From NCBI GenBank assembly GCA_009773205.1, contig WPAE01000031.1:1-45399 (forward strand): 45,399 nt of DNA, written 5' to 3'. The notes under the pieces were generated by a model. The model saw only the letters and a list, made by a program, of their open reading frames with translations, was not told the DNA's origin and did not search any database. This stretch comes from Ignavibacteria bacterium (GTDB lineage Bacteria > Bacteroidota > Ignavibacteria > Ignavibacteriales > Melioribacteraceae). Numbering within the stretch: position 1 is the first letter of the stretch; every line of letters starts with the position of its first letter. Below are positions 34,734 to 44,400 of the stretch, one piece after another. The position numbers and the translations under genes are program-made.

Positions 34734-37700
34734 TTAAAATAGATTCCAGTATGCAGACAATGCACCATTAAAACTTCGATATCCTGAGCCGTACCGGAAA
34801 CTGTTTCCATAAGTAGCTGTTGCAGAAATAATTAAATTTTGAATTGGATTGTAAACTGCTTCTCCAAAAATTTCGCTTATAACAAAATCTACAGCCGGAG
34901 CGTATCCAATTTTGCCGCCTGCTTTAAATTTCCATTCTTTCTTATACTCGTAATCATATTCCGTCCAAATACTATGAGTTGCGTAATCTTGCGGCGAGTA
35001 GTAATAAACCGAGTTTGCCGCATAATCCGAGAAGAAGTACTCATAGCCAAACATTCCGAAACTCAAGAATCTTCTTCCCAATCTTACTATAAAATCATTT
35101 CCTTTGTTGCGGTCCGAAAGGTTAAAATATTGATAGTAAGTTTTAAACAATGCAAGGTTTTTCACGTTGTAGTAAAAGTTGAGCCTATAAACATCAGCAG
35201 TCATTCTGTTGTAAAACATATTTGGCGAGTATAAAAACAATCTTGCATCTGTATTCTCAAAATTAGCGGATAGCAAAATTTCATTTTGTTTCTCATACTT
35301 TATAGTTGCATCCCAAACTCTATAGTTCGGTTCTCCAGGTGTGTTCATTTTGCCATAAGTACCGCCAATAGAAATGAAACGAGTAAAATAAATTGAAACA
35401 GCGCCTTTAAGCTGCGTAAAATCTTTTGTTAGAGCTATGTTGTTGAGCCTAGTTTTATTCCAAATTAAACCAAGATTTAAGAAACCAATAAAACCTGCAT
35501 CGGCACGAATGCCATAATTCCACAAACGAAATTTCTGGTTATCTGCATAAAAATTACCAAATGGAGAAACGCTGATATTTGTAGGAATAAAAAGATTGAA
35601 AAAGCTCTGAATGCTGCTAAATCCCTTGCTGAAGCCCGATGGAGGCAGCCATTTAATTCTCTGGTTAATTTTATTTACTATTGAAGTATCGGTAACAGTT
35701 TCTAAAAGTGATTTGTAAGTAGAGCGTGCATCTCCGTAGTCTTCATTCTGCACATAAGCATCACCTAAGAAAAGTATCTTTTCATTTAGATCATAAACTA
35801 AAACTGTGTCTGTAATTTTTGTCTGAAGATTTTCAAAAAGCTCCTCAGCAAGTTCAAACTCTTTATCTTGAGTCATTAGATAGCCCATATAAGTTTGCCT
35901 CTTGTAAAGGTCGTTCAACATTTCCGGCTCGGTTATTCTTTTTTCGAGTTTCTCAAATTCTTCTACAGCTAAATCATATTTTTTGTCAGCAGCGTACGTA
36001 TCAGCAAGAAAAATATATCTTTGTTCTAATTGTTGTTTAATCTCTTGTGAAGTAGTATCAGTATCCAACTCGCGATAAATCCGAGTTCCCTTTTCGTATT
36101 TCTTAGCGTCAATATAATTTCCGGCTAAGAACAACAACTGCAGGTTAATGTCATTCTTTTCAGCAGTGCTAACAGCTTTCATTTTCAGTTCACGATAAAT
36201 GCTCTCAGCACCTTCGAGCCGGTTAGTTGCGGCGTATGTATTAGCTAAAAATAATCTTGCTTGATCATCCTCGGGGTTCATTTTTTCTAAACTTTCAAGT
36301 TCAGTACGGGCTTTGGTTGTATCGTTATTTAAGAAGTAATTTTTAGCTCTAAGCAATGCAGCTTCATAATCAAATCCATCTTTTATTATTTCATCGTATA
36401 ACTCAATTGCACGTTTATATTGAAGTGCACATGTTGCAATTTCGGCGTATTCAATTTTTTCTTCTCGTGTTAAACTTTTTCTTTTTTCAAAATATTCATC
36501 ATATTTAGCCAACGCATCAACACAGTTTCCTTCCATAGAAAGTTTACCAGCTTCTCCGCGTATTTCGAAAAGCTTAGTTTCATCATCAGCTTGCTGCCGC
36601 AGTTGGAAAATGCTTTCCATGTTTGCAACTTCGGGATTGTTAGGAAAGTAGCTTACCAGCTCATCTAAATATTTCTTGCCTGCTGCAAAATCTTTTCTCC
36701 AAGTGTGAAGATTAACTAAAGACAACAATGCCTCTAAGTTTTTAGGGTTTGAATCGTGAACCTCATTAAGATATTGTTCGCCAAGCTCTAAATCGTTCAA
36801 GGTCCAAACCGCTATTTGTCCGCGTAAGAGTTTGTAATCGGAGTTATTAGGATCAAGCTCTAACAATTTATCCAATTGCGAAATTGATTTTTCCCACTCA
36901 TAATTCCAAGCTGAATACTTTGCATACTTAAACCGTACATCTAAATCTTGGTCTTCAGGAACATACTGCAAATACTCATTTAAGATTTCGATAGCGCTAT
37001 CGTAATAAAAAAGATTAGCGTAAGCATCTGCTAATTTCACAACTGCATCTTTATCCGATGGATTATTCTTTAGTAATTCTGTGTAGTGGTCAACATCTTT
37101 ATTAAAAGTACTGTCGCGATAATCGGAAACAAATTTGAAAACAGTCTTAAACCTCTCTTCATCAGCATATTTAGGCTGAAGATATTGTAGCTGCTGAAAT
37201 GCTTCTTCATACCGAGAATTTTTAACTAACTCATTGAGTAAATCGAAGCGAATATCATCGTCATCTGGATTCTTTTCTAACAATCTGTAATATCTATCAA
37301 TTGCATATTCTTGAGAAGCAGGGTCTCTTCTATCTCTGCCAATATCAATATTTAGATAAGGCTGCCGGCGTGCTAAATCTAAACCATCTTCTGCTTCTTC
37401 AAAAAAAGGTTTAATACTAAGTGACTTTCTAAAAGCATCTTCTGCAGCTTTATTTTTACCAAGCCATAAAGTAAAATAACCGTATCGGCTCCATAATCTC
37501 CAGTCATTCGGATAGCGAGTTACATACTTTTTAAGTATTCTTTCTCCTTTTACAATGGAACGTGTTTTAGCTAAGATAATTGTGTATCTAATAATTTCGT
37601 CAGGAGAAGCATTATCATCTCGTTTTAAGTATTCATCGTACCATTGTTCAGCATCGTACCATTCTTCAAGCCAGCGGTAAGATTTTCCAATCTCCAAATA

Positions 37701-38090
37701 AGTAAAAGCATTATTTGGGTCAACTGCTAAATCTCTTTTGTGTCCTTCAATTTTTTGATAAAGCTGCTTGTGCCAAACCGCAGTAATTCTATCTAAATCA
37801 GAACGAACTTTAGCATCTTTTGGAGAAAGTCTCAATGCTCTTCGCAAATCAAAAACAGCGTCCCAATACTGAAGGCGCTGTTCAAAGCATAATGCTCTTA
37901 AATGGTATCCATCAGGCAAGCGTGGATTGGCAGTAATATACTTATTAAACTGATCGATGGCTTCACCAAATCTGCCATCATTCATTAATACCTGTCCTTG
38001 ACGTTTCATTTCATCGTTACGGCTTTGAGCAAAAAACAACCCAGCCGATAGAACAGCAAGAATAAAAATTATTCTAAGGTAAGCCCTCAT
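34734..38090 (-). CDS. TPR scaffold with C-terminal outer-membrane barrel (PgaA/PelB-type architecture)
   Basis: A 1118-aa exported protein. The signal peptide is MRAYLRIIFILAVLSAGLFF. Residues 25 to about 840 are tandem TPR helices (GRFGEAIDQFNKYITANPRL; YYDSAIEILNEYLQYVPEDQ; EYDLAVEEFEKLEK-like units). The last about 270 residues alternate in beta-strands rich in Tyr/Phe/Asn (LWNYGIRADAGFIGFLNLGL; YYNVKNLALFKTYYQYFNL) and end in ...GALSAYWNLF, the C-terminal aromatic signal of outer-membrane barrels. The same TPR-then-barrel plan exports PNAG (PgaA) and Pel (PelB). It is coupled to the ATPase gene upstream by a one-base overlap (TAATG). Confidence 0.88.
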   Translation of the reverse strand: MRAYLRIIFILAVLSAGLFFAQSRNDEMKRQGQVLMNDGRFGEAIDQFNKYITANPRLPDGYHLRALCFEQRLQYWDAVFDLRRALRLSPKDAKVRSDLDRITAVWHKQLYQKIEGHKRDLAVDPNNAFTYLEIGKSYRWLEEWYDAEQWYDEYLKRDDNASPDEIIRYTIILAKTRSIVKGERILKKYVTRYPNDWRLWSRYGYFTLWLGKNKAAEDAFRKSLSIKPFFEEAEDGLDLARRQPYLNIDIGRDRRDPASQEYAIDRYYRLLEKNPDDDDIRFDLLNELVKNSRYEEAFQQLQYLQPKYADEERFKTVFKFVSDYRDSTFNKDVDHYTELLKNNPSDKDAVVKLADAYANLFYYDSAIEILNEYLQYVPEDQDLDVRFKYAKYSAWNYEWEKSISQLDKLLELDPNNSDYKLLRGQIAVWTLNDLELGEQYLNEVHDSNPKNLEALLSLVNLHTWRKDFAAGKKYLDELVSYFPNNPEVANMESIFQLRQQADDETKLFEIRGEAGKLSMEGNCVDALAKYDEYFEKRKSLTREEKIEYAEIATCALQYKRAIELYDEIIKDGFDYEAALLRAKNYFLNNDTTKARTELESLEKMNPEDDQARLFLANTYAATNRLEGAESIYRELKMKAVSTAEKNDINLQLLFLAGNYIDAKKYEKGTRIYRELDTDTTSQEIKQQLEQRYIFLADTYAADKKYDLAVEEFEKLEKRITEPEMLNDLYKRQTYMGYLMTQDKEFELAEELFENLQTKITDTVLVYDLNEKILFLGDAYVQNEDYGDARSTYKSLLETVTDTSIVNKINQRIKWLPPSGFSKGFSSIQSFFNLFIPTNISVSPFGNFYADNQKFRLWNYGIRADAGFIGFLNLGLIWNKTRLNNIALTKDFTQLKGAVSIYFTRFISIGGTYGKMNTPGEPNYRVWDATIKYEKQNEILLSANFENTDARLFLYSPNMFYNRMTADVYRLNFYYNVKNLALFKTYYQYFNLSDRNKGNDFIVRLGRRFLSFGMFGYEYFFSDYAANSVYYYSPQDYATHSIWTEYDYEYKKEWKFKAGGKIGYAPAVDFVISEIFGEAVYNPIQNLIISATATYGNSFRYGSGYRSFNGALSAYWNLF

Positions 38091-39352
38091 TAACCAATAT
38101 ATTTATTCAACGGTTGATAGCTTTGAGAGGAAGAATCTACGGATAAAACTGTTTCCATTAAGATTTCTGCATTCTCAAATCTTTCATTTACTTCCTGGTT
38201 AAATATAGAAATGAATTCTAAAACTGCATTGATGTAATTAAGATCTTTGTTTGGCAAGTTATTCTGTACATTGCTCATAAGGTCAACCACACTTTTCATG
38301 TTTCCTCTTACAAGCAATACTACAATTTTATTTTCTACTACACAAATTTTGTCTTTTTTAGATGTAGATAATCTTATTGCATTTTGAAGCTGCCCCAAAT
38401 TTAGTAATCCTCTCATCTGTGCGGTTGCATCCAGCTTAAATGAAATTAAATTAAAAGTTTGCCCAGTGCTTTTATACAACGCAATTTGGTTGTTCAAGAT
38501 GAGTAAGAAATCATTGAAATTATAGATATTAGAAAATGCATAAGGCTCGGATGGCATTTCAATTTTAGTTTGAGCATTAAAATTTCTGCTTTTTACCAAA
38601 CGAGGTGTTTCTTCAAATGTTTGCGTGCTCAGCCTATCCGGCGAAAACTCTGTAGTTACTCCCTTATTAGGTTCAATTCTGTAATCACTAACAAACTCGC
38701 CTTCTGTGTGCCCAACATTTGGAGAAATTATTACCTGTCCTGTATGAAACCGCTCTCCCCTTGTTGCCGTTTCCTTTTTTAGCATAATTGTTCCGGTTAC
38801 AAATTGAGATAATCCTTCAACAATATTTTGAGCTTTTTGGGTAGCCGGCTCACTAATAATGAACATACTTGTAATATCACGTTCTTCTATATTTTCAAGC
38901 GTTCTCAAAAAAGTATCACGTAAGTAGTCAAGATTCTTGAACCCAACAAAAGGAGTCAGCTCATCAAAAATAATTCTTGCTGGGCGGTACTGATCTACAA
39001 CAGTAATTATATCATGAAAATATTCTACTAAATAATCATCTGGATTGTACATATCGTAAATTTCATTTGGCGGAGCTACTCTAACAACAATAATCAAGTT
39101 TTGATTCATGTAAGATTGAATATCGAAGTTGAGTGAAGCGGCTTGAATCATCAAATCTTTTGGACGCATCAAAGTGAAATACAAACATACTTCTGTGGAT
39201 TTAGCAGCTTCTAATGCGGACTGTAACCCTAATAAAGTTCTGCCGGATTTTCTTGGTCCAACAATCATGTAACTTCCGCCTCGATAAATACCTCCCCAAT
39301 TTTTATCAATTAAGGAGAATCCTGAAGTTATTCTTTTGATTGAACTGCTCAT
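38090..39352 (-). CDS. KaiC/RecA-like ATPase with altered Walker A and GGDEF-like tail
   Basis: A 420-aa cytoplasmic protein. Residues 1-235 form a KaiC-family RecA domain: ITSGFSLIDKNWGGIYRGGS, Walker A GPRKSGRTLLGL, FTLMRPKDLMIQAASLNF, Walker B ARIIFDELTPF, and TSMFIISEPATQKAQNIVEG. The invariant Walker A lysine is replaced by Arg (GPRKSGRT), although a Lys sits three residues earlier. Residues about 280-420 follow the strand/helix order of a GGDEF domain (FNLISFKLDATAQ, LNLGQLQNAIRLSTSKKDKI, then CVVENKIVVLLVRG where GGDEF would be), with no catalytic residues left. A nucleotide-sensing regulator of polymer export is a reasonable guess. First gene of the block; overlaps the TPR/barrel gene by one base. 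Confidence 0.8.
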   Translation of the reverse strand: MSSSIKRITSGFSLIDKNWGGIYRGGSYMIVGPRKSGRTLLGLQSALEAAKSTEVCLYFTLMRPKDLMIQAASLNFDIQSYMNQNLIIVVRVAPPNEIYDMYNPDDYLVEYFHDIITVVDQYRPARIIFDELTPFVGFKNLDYLRDTFLRTLENIEERDITSMFIISEPATQKAQNIVEGLSQFVTGTIMLKKETATRGERFHTGQVIISPNVGHTEGEFVSDYRIEPNKGVTTEFSPDRLSTQTFEETPRLVKSRNFNAQTKIEMPSEPYAFSNIYNFNDFLLILNNQIALYKSTGQTFNLISFKLDATAQMRGLLNLGQLQNAIRLSTSKKDKICVVENKIVVLLVRGNMKSVVDLMSNVQNNLPNKDLNYINAVLEFISIFNQEVNERFENAEILMETVLSVDSSSQSYQPLNKYIG

Positions 39353-39500
39353 TGTAAAGCCTTTTGGATTTTTCTACAAAATGTTTTCAATTATAGTGCC
39401 ACAGAATGATAGAAATATATCCATAAAATGGAGAATAAAAGCGGATTAGACATCTAAAAGTGAGATAAATCAGCTTGGTGCATCAAAATAGAACATCCAA

Positions 39501-41162
39501 TTACTTTTTTGAGATTGCTCTAAAGACAAAAATAGCAGTTGCATTCCCTGTAATTGTTGGCTCGTTTGTTATATAGTCATTTCTATCATCACGGTAATAC
39601 GAATCTGATGTCTGAAATCTCGCATATTTATCGTTCTTATCTAACGGCATATTAGCTTTATCTACTAATTCTTTAGCTGCAGGACCTGCAGAAAAGCCGC
39701 CCGGCAGCCTTCCTTTGAAGTGAGCAACTTGATGATGAAAATTTCTTGTGTAATTTTTACCATACCCATTTATAAAACTTACTCCCCATTGGTTTCTGCC
39801 TAAAATATAATCGCGCGAAAATGAATCTAAAGAATCAAAGCGCGCATCGTTTGTTAATTTTTTAAAGAGAATATTTTGCAAAGAAATACCAAGCAAGGTT
39901 ACATTAGTGCCCCAGCTAAGAGAAACTCCTTTACCAAAAAGATTATCATTTTTTTTACGGTTAAATTCCTCCAAATTCAATTTAATGTAATCTGAATATT
40001 TTGGTATGATTTTAGCTAAACGGTAATGAGCTAAAGAATTAATATTACCCCAGCTCCACCAAAGATCAGGCCCGGCTAAATCTGCAAATGCTGCTGCATC
40101 ATTCAAATAATTATTTTTGTTTGTAGAAAGGTATAATTCTACAGCGCCTAAAGCCATCTTTCCTTCGTAAGATTTATCTAAATAAACGCCGGTGCCGCTG
40201 CTATCAACATCGGGCACTGTTTTATGAATCGAATACAAATTTTGAGCAGCATTAAGACATTGATTAGCAAATTCCGGGTAATTCAATTTTGTGCTCCAAA
40301 TTCTGTAAGCCAATGCCATTGTAGCCGAGTAAATTCCAATTAGATTCTTCCCGATACCAAGAAATGCAGGTCTATCATAGCCAACGGCATCATTTTCGGG
40401 CAATCTCCAGCCAACACCTTGATCGCGCAAATCTTGTACTTGAGTTACAAGTTTGTTCTTATCGTAATAAGCGCGAAGCATCCAATCCAATCCTATTTTA
40501 GCTTCTTCTAAAATATCAGGCACATTGTTTTTGTTTTTATCGCTAGAAAATTTTGTCTTATCAAATTCATAAGAGAAAAGCAGCATATAAGTAGAAAATG
40601 CAGTAGTATTAAGAAACTTCACATAATCGCCGGCATCATGCCAGCCGCCGGTTACATCAATTTTTTTATTTATAATCGTTTCGCCGTCAATCAGTTGAGC
40701 GGCATCTGAGATATGGCAAACTTCGTGTAAGAATGGATTTGTGTAACCACACCGCTGAACTTTGAAAAACCCCAACAAAGAATCTGCAATTCCGTTATAA
40801 ACATTTTCTCCAATTTTGAAACTAAAAGTTTTTTGACTTGAGTATTGAAAATAATATTCACCCATTTTTTTAAGCGCAGTAAAATCAATTCTGTACGAAA
40901 AAGAAAAATTGCCAAATCTGCCTAAACTTTTTCCAAACTTATAATCATTAACATTTTGATTGCTGCGAATGCTTTTAATGCTGATCTTTTTTCCTTCTAA
41001 CGAATGCGAAGATAAGATGACAGCAGATTTTATGTCAGAAGGTAAATATCCAACTTGATTAAAACGAATAAATATTTCCGGCTCTGCTTTAATGCTCGGC
41101 TGGCAGTTTGCTATAACAAATGTTAGTAGAACCACAATAAACAAGAAATATTTTTTAGACAT
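39501..41162 (-). CDS. Glycoside hydrolase family 9 (endoglucanase-type) lipoprotein
   Basis: A 553-aa exported enzyme. The N-terminus MSKKYFLFIVVLLTFVIANC gives a plausible lipobox Cys at residue 20. An Ig-like CelD_N domain follows (about 30-115: IFIRFNQVGYLPSDIKSAV), then the alpha/alpha-6 barrel of GH9: catalytic-base region VTGGWHDAGDYVKFLNTTAF, NNVPDILEEAKIGLDWML, LGRNQWGVSFINGYGKNYTR with HHQVAHFKGRLPGG, and the acid Glu in DDRNDYITNEPTITGNATAI. All key residues are present. GH9 enzymes cleave beta-1,4-glucans. It may degrade external cellulose or trim the polymer of the neighbouring exopolysaccharide block; the 148-nt gap before that block makes co-transcription possible but not certain. 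Confidence 0.92.
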   Translation of the reverse strand: MSKKYFLFIVVLLTFVIANCQPSIKAEPEIFIRFNQVGYLPSDIKSAVILSSHSLEGKKISIKSIRSNQNVNDYKFGKSLGRFGNFSFSYRIDFTALKKMGEYYFQYSSQKTFSFKIGENVYNGIADSLLGFFKVQRCGYTNPFLHEVCHISDAAQLIDGETIINKKIDVTGGWHDAGDYVKFLNTTAFSTYMLLFSYEFDKTKFSSDKNKNNVPDILEEAKIGLDWMLRAYYDKNKLVTQVQDLRDQGVGWRLPENDAVGYDRPAFLGIGKNLIGIYSATMALAYRIWSTKLNYPEFANQCLNAAQNLYSIHKTVPDVDSSGTGVYLDKSYEGKMALGAVELYLSTNKNNYLNDAAAFADLAGPDLWWSWGNINSLAHYRLAKIIPKYSDYIKLNLEEFNRKKNDNLFGKGVSLSWGTNVTLLGISLQNILFKKLTNDARFDSLDSFSRDYILGRNQWGVSFINGYGKNYTRNFHHQVAHFKGRLPGGFSAGPAAKELVDKANMPLDKNDKYARFQTSDSYYRDDRNDYITNEPTITGNATAIFVFRAISKK

Positions 41163-41236
41163 TTTTTTAGTTTCTCAAATTTTATAATGTGAGTTAAAAA
41201 TACATAAACGCTGTAATAATTACTTAAAGAGAGAAT

Positions 41237-41268
41237 AAAAAAAGGGTCACAAAAAGTGACCCTTTTTT
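41237..41268. terminator. Strong bidirectional-looking terminator
   Basis: AAAAAAAGGGTCAC, loop AAAAA, GTGACCCTTTTTT is a perfect hairpin flanked by A and T runs on each side. On the minus strand it ends the transcript of the type IX cargo gene and the 30-aa gene and lies about 75 nt upstream of the GH9 start. Confidence 0.92.
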
Positions 41269-41289
41269 GTATGCATATTTTATTTGTTT

Positions 41290-41382
41290 CTACGAAAAAT
41301 AAGTTACGTGGCAAGCATAGAGAGCTAAGCCTATTGCTGCCAGAACTAAAATGACCATAATAGATGCGCTAATTTTTCTCAT
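41290..41382 (-). CDS. 30-aa single-helix membrane microprotein
   Basis: From ATG 41382 the frame reads MRKISASIMVILVLAAIGLA, then LYACHVTYFS and stop TAG. Basic residues at the N-terminus, one 18-20 residue hydrophobic helix and a Cys/His at its end make it look like a bacterial membrane microprotein. A purine-rich GAGAAGAG stands 7-8 nt before the ATG. It sits 28 nt after the stop of the type IX cargo gene and directly before a strong terminator, so it is on a transcribed mRNA. No family is recognised and the length is below usual gene-calling limits. Confidence 0.55.
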   Translation of the reverse strand: MRKISASIMVILVLAAIGLALYACHVTYFS

Positions 41383-41409
41383 TTTATTCTCTTCTCTCTA
41401 TGTTGGCAA

Positions 41410-44400
41410 TTATTTAATTAATAACATCTTTTTAACAGAAACAAAGTTTCCAGCAGTTAATCTGTAGAAATAAACGCCGGAACCCAATTGAGAATTGAGA
41501 ACTTGTCCGCCGCCTGCTTCGGCTCCTGCCAAGCGAGACGAGTTTGTTTGGCGGATTGAGAATTGAGAATTATAAGTCCCGGGTTGTTTGTGTTCATCTA
41601 CTAATGTTGCAACTTCGCTTCCTAAAACATCGTAAACTTTTAGAGTAACATAGCTTGCCGCTTGGATCTTGTAGCTAATAACCGTACTTGGGTTAAAAGG
41701 ATTTGGATAATTTTGAGCAAGTTCAAATTTACTTGGAATCTCACTTATCTGTTCAGCAGAAGTAAGATTTCCAGAAGTTCTGAATGTTGCAATATCAGAA
41801 AACTTACTGTAGTTACCTTGAGCATCAAGAGATTTAGCTCTCCAGAAGTACGTAGTGTTATCTTTCAAACCGGTTACACTTAGCTTAGGTTCAGAAAGTC
41901 CCGTAACTATTTTGGAATTTGCGAAATCAATATTATCTGAATATTCAACAGAATACGTTAATTTAGATTTACTTGGGGCTGGTGTAAACCAAGATAAAGT
42001 GGCGGCGGTAGTCCTTAGTTCTACATTGTTAATTGGGCTTCCAGCTAATGGAACAACAGAGCTTGAACCCGGATCAATTACAAATGAACCTGTTGTAGAA
42101 ATGCTTGAACCGCCTGTATAATTTACTGTAACCTGCCAATAAATTGTTGCACCTGCTAAAGCTGGATTAGAAGGCAAAGTATAGAAATTATCAAGTCCAG
42201 TACTAATTGTAGTTACAAATGCTGGAGGAGCGCCTCCTAACAAGTTTGAAGTATTGCTGTATTTTAAACTATACGAAGTAATGCCGGAAACTGCGCCAGT
42301 AGCGTACCAGTAAAGTGTTGGTGTTAATGTGTAAACAGTAGTTCCACCAATTGGTGTTGATAAATAGACACTAACAGCAGTAGTTGTGTTTGATACTGTA
42401 AACGAACCAGTTGACCAAGGTGTAACCTTAGTAACGCCATCATAACCAGCTATTGCCCAGTAATATTTTAATCCAGCAGTAAGATTTGTTGGTATTGTGT
42501 AGGATGTTTCAGACAAGGCAAGATCAACGCCTCCGCCAAGTCCTGTCCAAGTAGCTTGTGATAAATCAGTATTTGTTTGCGAATACTTGATAACATATTT
42601 AGTCAGCCCAGTCTGCGAACCATACATATACCAATAAACTGTAGGTGTTAAAGAGTAAACTGATGGATTGCCAACAGGCCAAGATGCTACAGGGTAACCG
42701 GTGCCTATACTTGAACTGACTATAAAAGTACCTACCGTAGAAGTAAATGCGCCATTGCCGCCTTCAGCAACTGCATACCAATTGTAAGTACTTCCAGCAG
42801 CAAGCGTAAAAGGATTTAGCAATACGCCGGATAAATCTAAGAAAAGATTTGAGGTATTATCTGCTACTTTTGTGTAAGAGCCGGCAGAAGAAAGTTTAAT
42901 GTAAACATCAAAGACCACGCCTGCAGTTGAAGTACCAGTGTACCAATAAAGTGTTGGTGTTGTAGTATAAACTGTTGTGCTACCTATAGGGTAAGCCAGA
43001 AACGGTGTTGAAGCTGTACCACTGCCCTGCGGAATAAAACTACCGGTAGAAGAAGTTAAAAATTGCTCTTCTGCAGAAATACCTTTTTTATACCAGCATT
43101 TAACTTTCCAATAACGTGTCGCTCCAGGAGCAAATGGTGTCACAATCCAATCGTATTGTAATGCTGCAATATTTTGAACTGAATCTACTCCAACTGTAAA
43201 TCCTGCATTTGAAGCAGTAATTAAAGTAAATGTGAGATTAGTTAAATCGCTTGTTCCAATATACCAACTAAAGGTTGGGCTATTTGTATAAACTGGCAAG
43301 CCGCCTATTGGGTAACTTAGATAAGGAGTAAACGCACCAGATTTAGTAGTGAAGAAGTAGCTACCAGAATAGCTAACAACTTCATCAGAAGAATTAAGTA
43401 TTACTACTCTCCAATAATATTTTTTATTTGCTAAAAGTGTTGATACCGGATAAGGTAACTCCGAAAGTAAATTTGTTAGTGTAAAATTACTTGAGCCACC
43501 CCATTCTGCAATAGTAGGTACAGTTGTCTTGGCAAAGTATTGAACTTTATACTTTAGAGAACCAGTAAATCCATTTACAACTTGGAATGAAAAATATGTA
43601 GGGCTTAACTCAACATTTACAGAACCGTTAATAGGATTAATTGGTAAAATTGAAACTACAGGTATTGTCTTAAAACTCCAGACGCTTGAAATTGCAGTAT
43701 TAGCACCTTGAGTAGCAGTAACTCTCCAATAATATGTAGTATTATTAGCAAGTTTGCGGGCTTCTGGCATAGTTAATGTCAACAAAGTTAATCCTGTTGT
43801 ATCTATAACTGTAGTTCCAAAAGCGTTACTTGTAGAAACTTCTAAACGATAAGTTACTGCCCCAAAACCAGCCCAAGTCCAACTAAACGTAGGTAAAATA
43901 GGAACGCCAGTTAACGTATTTGCGGGAGTTACTAACACAGGCGAAGGAATTGCTTGCGTTGTAAATGTGAATTGATGCCAAGTGCCATTAGCGCCGCCGC
44001 CATCAGTATCTGTATCTCTAACTCTCCAAGTGTAAAGCTGATTATACAACAATGGATTTGTTAACACAAAAAATAAGTTTGTTGTAGAATTAATAAAGAA
44101 GTCCGGTGCGCCATCATTTACGCCAATATAAACTTCTACATCATAAGGTCCGTTGCCTGCATTGCCTTCATTAATTGCAGTCCAGCTTACTTGCGTAAGT
44201 GTATTTACGTTTTGGTTTGTGGCAGCATTTGCAGGTGTTGGTGTTGGATATGTGTAAGTAGTAAAAGTTCTTGATGAAGAGTACTTATCACTTTCACCAG
44301 CTTTCTTAGCTACAATTCTCCAAGTAATTGTTTGATTTGAACCAAGCCCTGCTAATGTATGCGGTGCAGTAACTCCAGTCACAGTTGTACCTGGGAAAGC

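Noticed and set aside
24739-39352. Calling the block a pel, pga or bcs operon
   Set aside because: There is no PelF/PelG, PgaB with active deacetylase, or BcsA PilZ domain; only the overall plan is shared, so gene symbols would mislead.
41123-41314. 63-aa minus-strand frame
   Set aside because: It spans the terminator hairpin and overlaps the GH9 signal peptide in another frame; its composition is not protein-like.
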